Origin: Paenimyroides baculatum | GTDB lineage: Bacteria; Bacteroidota; Bacteroidia; Flavobacteriales; Flavobacteriaceae | Assembly (NCBI RefSeq): GCF_008629655.1 | Contig: NZ_VWSG01000017.1 | Location: 1-43,509, forward strand | Length of the DNA stretch: 43,509 nucleotides | Direction: 5' to 3' | Shown here: one piece after another, positions 41,801-43,509 of the stretch | Layout of the letters: each line of letters begins with the position of its first letter | Numbering within the stretch: the first letter of the stretch is position 1 | The notes under the pieces: generated by a model | What the model was told of the DNA's origin: nothing | Database searches by the model: none | The model's input: only the letters and a program-made list of their open reading frames with translations | Translations under genes and position numbers: made by a program

Positions 41801-43327
41801 ATATAGAGTTCTGTTTGAATTTACTGAAGCAAAGGTTGTACTAACCGCATTAGTAGTAGAAAAACCAGAACCAGCTACATCACTATAAGTAAACTGAACT
41901 ACAATATTTGAATACCCATCCCATATAAAAGGAGTATCTAATTTAAACCAGTTTTCAGCATCACTAACTAAAAGTTGATTCCCGGCATTTTTTACCATTT
42001 GTAATTGAGCTGTAGGTATAAAGTTTGTGTCTCCAAACTCTTCTAAAGGGGTTAATCCCATATGAATTGCAAAATTATTTCTTTGCAATGTTCCTGCTGA
42101 AGCTCCTGCTCTAAAACCAAAACTTCTAATTACACCTTTATTAAAGCCCGCTGCCTTTAGTTCACTTGCTTGATAAATATATTGTATTTTATTAGCTTTA
42201 TTGGCCGTAAATGGAACCGCCACGCCATTTGTTGCAACACCTGTTCCAATAACAAGTTCAGCATCTGTTGTACTAGTTGTATTAGTCCCAGAGAATACTG
42301 TATACTTTGTAGATTCTGTAATTTCAGGTGTAGTAAATGTATTAACACCTTGTGCTACTAATATATCATCTTCATCAAACCAAAATTTAGTTCCTGCGCC
42401 AGTAACGTTTAATTCAACTTCTTGAATACCACAAACATTTCTGTCATTAGTTACCATTGTAAATGCATTACACATTGTAATATCTTCGATACCTATCCAA
42501 GGACTTGCCTCTGTAGGACTACATATTGCACGTACATAAATTTTGTAAATAGTTTCTGGTGTTAAAGTATTTGCTGTACCAAAATTTGCTGTACCTAACG
42601 CTATATCACCATCTGCAAGTCCTGTCGTACCAGAACCTGGTGCACCTGAAGATCTTACTTCCCATTCATATCCCGTAGCTGTTTGTCCTGCAGGAGCAAG
42701 CCAGTTAACATCGAGTGTAGTTGCTGTTTTATTACTTATTCTAATATCTGTAGGCATTTTACAACTTGGCGCAGCACCTTCTGATACATTTACATTATCT
42801 AAATAAAGATAATTATCACCTGTAGCTGTTTTATTTGTTGTTACAATTCTTACAAACAAAGGTTTGTTTGCGTAAGCAGTAAAAGTTACAGATCTAGTAG
42901 TACAAGATGTAGAAACTGTATGATTAGTTACATCTACAGTATCAAATGTATACCAAGGTCCGCTTTGAGTACTACTCCACTGCCATCTTAAGTCCAAACT
43001 GTTTGCTTGTGCTCCTTGCGGGTTCCCAGCTATATTTCCATTGTTACGCAACCATTTATAGTCATATGTAAATGTTATAAGACCGCCATTTGTGGTACCT
43101 AAACTTGGTCCGCGTAGTGTAGATGTGCCTAATGCACCGTTACCCTGTAACCTTGTTCTGATAGAATTTGTTCCACCACAAGGGGAAACCGTTGTAACAT
43201 TATAAGTTCCTACAATTTGTGTCCAACCTACAGTTGTTACACCCTCCCAATCATTTGTATAGGTTGTTATTTGCCCCCAATTTATTAGAGGTAGAAACAA
43301 AATAAAAATTATTAAATACTTCTTCAT
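38846..43327 (-). CDS. large T9SS-secreted adhesin-like protein with Ig-like repeats
   Basis: A 1493-aa secreted protein with a signal peptide (1-18, ending NWGQ). A jelly-roll-like domain follows (to about 180), then fibronectin III (about 190-285; MPTDIRISNKTATTLDVNWLAP is typical) and a GEVED-like or second jelly-roll domain in the middle (SWTPI, WYIDNVKITP). At about 985-1405 there are five Ig-like repeats of roughly 75-80 residues of the form CGSATV-x-L ... WY ... TPL ... TGTYYV-x-Q-x4-C-x-S-x-R. The end is a type A T9SS sorting domain (YYPNPVDSELTVSY ... LSAGTYMVKVHT). It is exported by the type IX system and attached to or released from the surface. Ligand unknown. Confidence 0.88.
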   Translation of the reverse strand: MKKYLIIFILFLPLINWGQITTYTNDWEGVTTVGWTQIVGTYNVTTVSPCGGTNSIRTRLQGNGALGTSTLRGPSLGTTNGGLITFTYDYKWLRNNGNIAGNPQGAQANSLDLRWQWSSTQSGPWYTFDTVDVTNHTVSTSCTTRSVTFTAYANKPLFVRIVTTNKTATGDNYLYLDNVNVSEGAAPSCKMPTDIRISNKTATTLDVNWLAPAGQTATGYEWEVRSSGAPGSGTTGLADGDIALGTANFGTANTLTPETIYKIYVRAICSPTEASPWIGIEDITMCNAFTMVTNDRNVCGIQEVELNVTGAGTKFWFDEDDILVAQGVNTFTTPEITESTKYTVFSGTNTTSTTDAELVIGTGVATNGVAVPFTANKANKIQYIYQASELKAAGFNKGVIRSFGFRAGASAGTLQRNNFAIHMGLTPLEEFGDTNFIPTAQLQMVKNAGNQLLVSDAENWFKLDTPFIWDGYSNIVVQFTYSDVAGSGFSTTNAVSTTFASVNSNRTLYTSSASNNILQMYNIGTGTTNAIRMNGYFKIIDGCFGEMRTINLTFKDAPLLNLSSDIVNNCAGNPLTKLYVLTGVSDYNTYTWTTIDPNDTNDPVNDPLHPNNPANAIVGDQYVGWTFNTTTNMTYVLNASNTTGEMCVIKKTITVENNPSPQMLQLLNDYKLCTNDIQELKVDNFVNETPYRYLFNGNTTGVTLSGGVAGDAIANETTLFSEGTGSLKMTYAAQTNATLNYAASINMFNLKSIVVEFDHIAALQATTPAVMDYGYLEYTTDNGTTWKPFLVADYTGLANSNLPKPTGNPSIQAMFFSKTSYADWSGIQQTTPPANNSAWKSEKFIVPAADFTGSGTFKVRFRIGADGNTQFPGWYIDNVKITPISNYQISWTPIANLYYDQAATVPYDATINSGTLYLKGTTNSLNVPYKIEVTNQYGCKAEKNFTVSVGLKEAPTVTNLDKCGSIDVSTTNFGKNPNGTLIYYASQTSSTPITQITTSGVYYVEQEISGCKSARIPFTVIINPIAPVPVASPSQTFCGSATVNNLSYNVVAGFQIQWYLTATTGTPLASNAPINNGTYYGEFTNGVCTSASRVVVNVSVGVTPAAISLANVYICGTSTISDISVSSTPGAIVNWYQNINDVTPLSSTTVLTTGTYYIAQKMNNCESSRTAVTVSTVQNLTMPTAATVQTFCGSATVGSLMASATTTGANVYWYNFSTSDTPLANTTPLTTGTYYVGQSIGDCDSPRKTVSVKILSVNAPVINPLNVCGDATVSSLPLNPVAGTSYKVYNSAFATTDMGQNDVVNTGTYYISVVENGCETARAAVYITVNARPNSPTGNSNQTIVDYGEVKNLKANETNVIWFASYNDAVNNVNPLPIYTPLQDGKTYYGVLIGTGNCASLPMAVTVKIALGLNDLDLASLKYYPNPVDSELTVSYKEAIKLIEVYDILGKQIKTQKFDANDVRLDVSTLSAGTYMVKVHTNAGSQFIKIIKK

Positions 43328-43351
43328 AAAATATATATTAATAATAAAATT

Positions 43352-43373
43352 ACCAAGGGCTATAATGCCCCTG
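43352..43373 (-). terminator. imperfect hairpin after the partial T9SS gene
   Basis: CCAAGGGC pairs with GCCCCTGG (one mismatch), 6-nt loop, 13 bases past the stop codon at 43386; a T-rich run follows on the minus strand. Confidence 0.45.
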
Positions 43374-43385
43374 GCTAAATTATAA

Positions 43386-43509
43386 CTATTTTTTCACAAT
43401 TTTCACAAATTGGCTGTTTTCTTTAGTTTTAATATTCAGCATATAAGTTCCTGCACTTAAGTTGCTAAAATCTAACTGAACAGTTTGATTGTCAAAATCG
43501 CGTTTGATA
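43386..43509 (-). CDS. 3' end of a second T9SS cargo protein (partial)
   Basis: The last 40 codons of a minus-strand gene that enters from beyond the window. They read IKRDFDNQTVQLDFSNLSAG, then TYMLNIKTKENSQFVKIVKK and TAG. This is the end of a type A T9SS C-terminal sorting domain and closely resembles the end of the adjacent 1493-aa protein (LSAGTYMVKVHTNAGSQFIK). The rest of the protein cannot be seen. Confidence 0.85.
   Translation of the reverse strand, partial: IKRDFDNQTVQLDFSNLSAGTYMLNIKTKENSQFVKIVKK

Noticed and set aside
42157..42425. Small open frames on both strands inside the T9SS gene
   Set aside because: Shadows of the 1493-aa gene.
1..43509. tRNA, rRNA, riboswitch or insertion sequence
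   Set aside because: No cloverleaf, rRNA, known riboswitch core or transposase sequence was recognised by eye on either strand.

Overview
The window looks like a chromosomal segment of a Flavobacteriaceae bacterium (Flavobacterium/Myroides-like; the genus cannot be fixed by eye). The evidence is strongly AT-rich DNA, promoters of the Bacteroidetes type (TTG-N18-20-TAnnTTTG), two proteins with type IX secretion sorting domains, and an adjacent pdhA-pdhC pair. No rRNA, tRNA, CRISPR, phage or transposase gene was seen.

Layout. 0.1-2.2 kb: a frameshifted STAND/NACHT-like NTPase. 2.3-3.9 kb: a DsbD-C-like secreted protein that has lost its redox cysteines, and a four-helix-bundle protein. 3.87-4.47 kb: gene-free DNA with a pentanucleotide repeat and an interspersed repeat. 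4.5-11.3 kb: surface-glycan genes (flippase, methyltransferase, GT2, two GtrII-type membrane glucosyltransferases, GtrB). 11.4-13.5 kb: MlaE/MlaF lipid ABC transporter and a small hypothetical gene. 13.5-19.4 kb: a run of small minus-strand genes (DUF1877, LRR, others) that resembles an accessory or immunity-type island; two of them are broken by stop codons or a frameshift. 19.8-25.9 kb: a curli-type amyloid operon: a 510-aa curlin-repeat subunit, a small curlin-like protein, CsgE with a CsgH-like N-terminus, CsgF, CsgG with an extra C-terminal barrel-like domain, and a beta-propeller lipoprotein. 26.1-32.4 kb: regulators, all on the minus strand: a CsgD-like LuxR protein with a degenerate receiver, then a five-gene operon with its own promoter and terminator (two paralogous proteins of unknown family, one cytoplasmic and one a lipoprotein; a 7-TM protein; a histidine kinase; a response regulator), then a frameshifted TPR/HTH regulator. 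32.5-35.8 kb: manC, SprT-like, SDR and M28 peptidase operon. 35.9-38.6 kb: PDH E2 and E1-alpha. 38.8-43.5 kb: a 1493-aa T9SS adhesin-like protein and the 3' end of a second T9SS cargo gene.

How it fits together. The curli operon has a clear promoter, and its major subunit gene is followed by two hairpins before the accessory genes. That layout would give much subunit and little secretion machinery. The neighbouring regulators are good candidates for its control. With the glycan, Mla and T9SS genes, the window reads as largely devoted to the cell surface. The most unusual parts are the remodelled curli machinery, the uncharacterised five-gene signalling operon, and the number of disrupted genes (four loci). 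Two of those carry in-frame nonsense codons that homopolymer sequencing error cannot explain.
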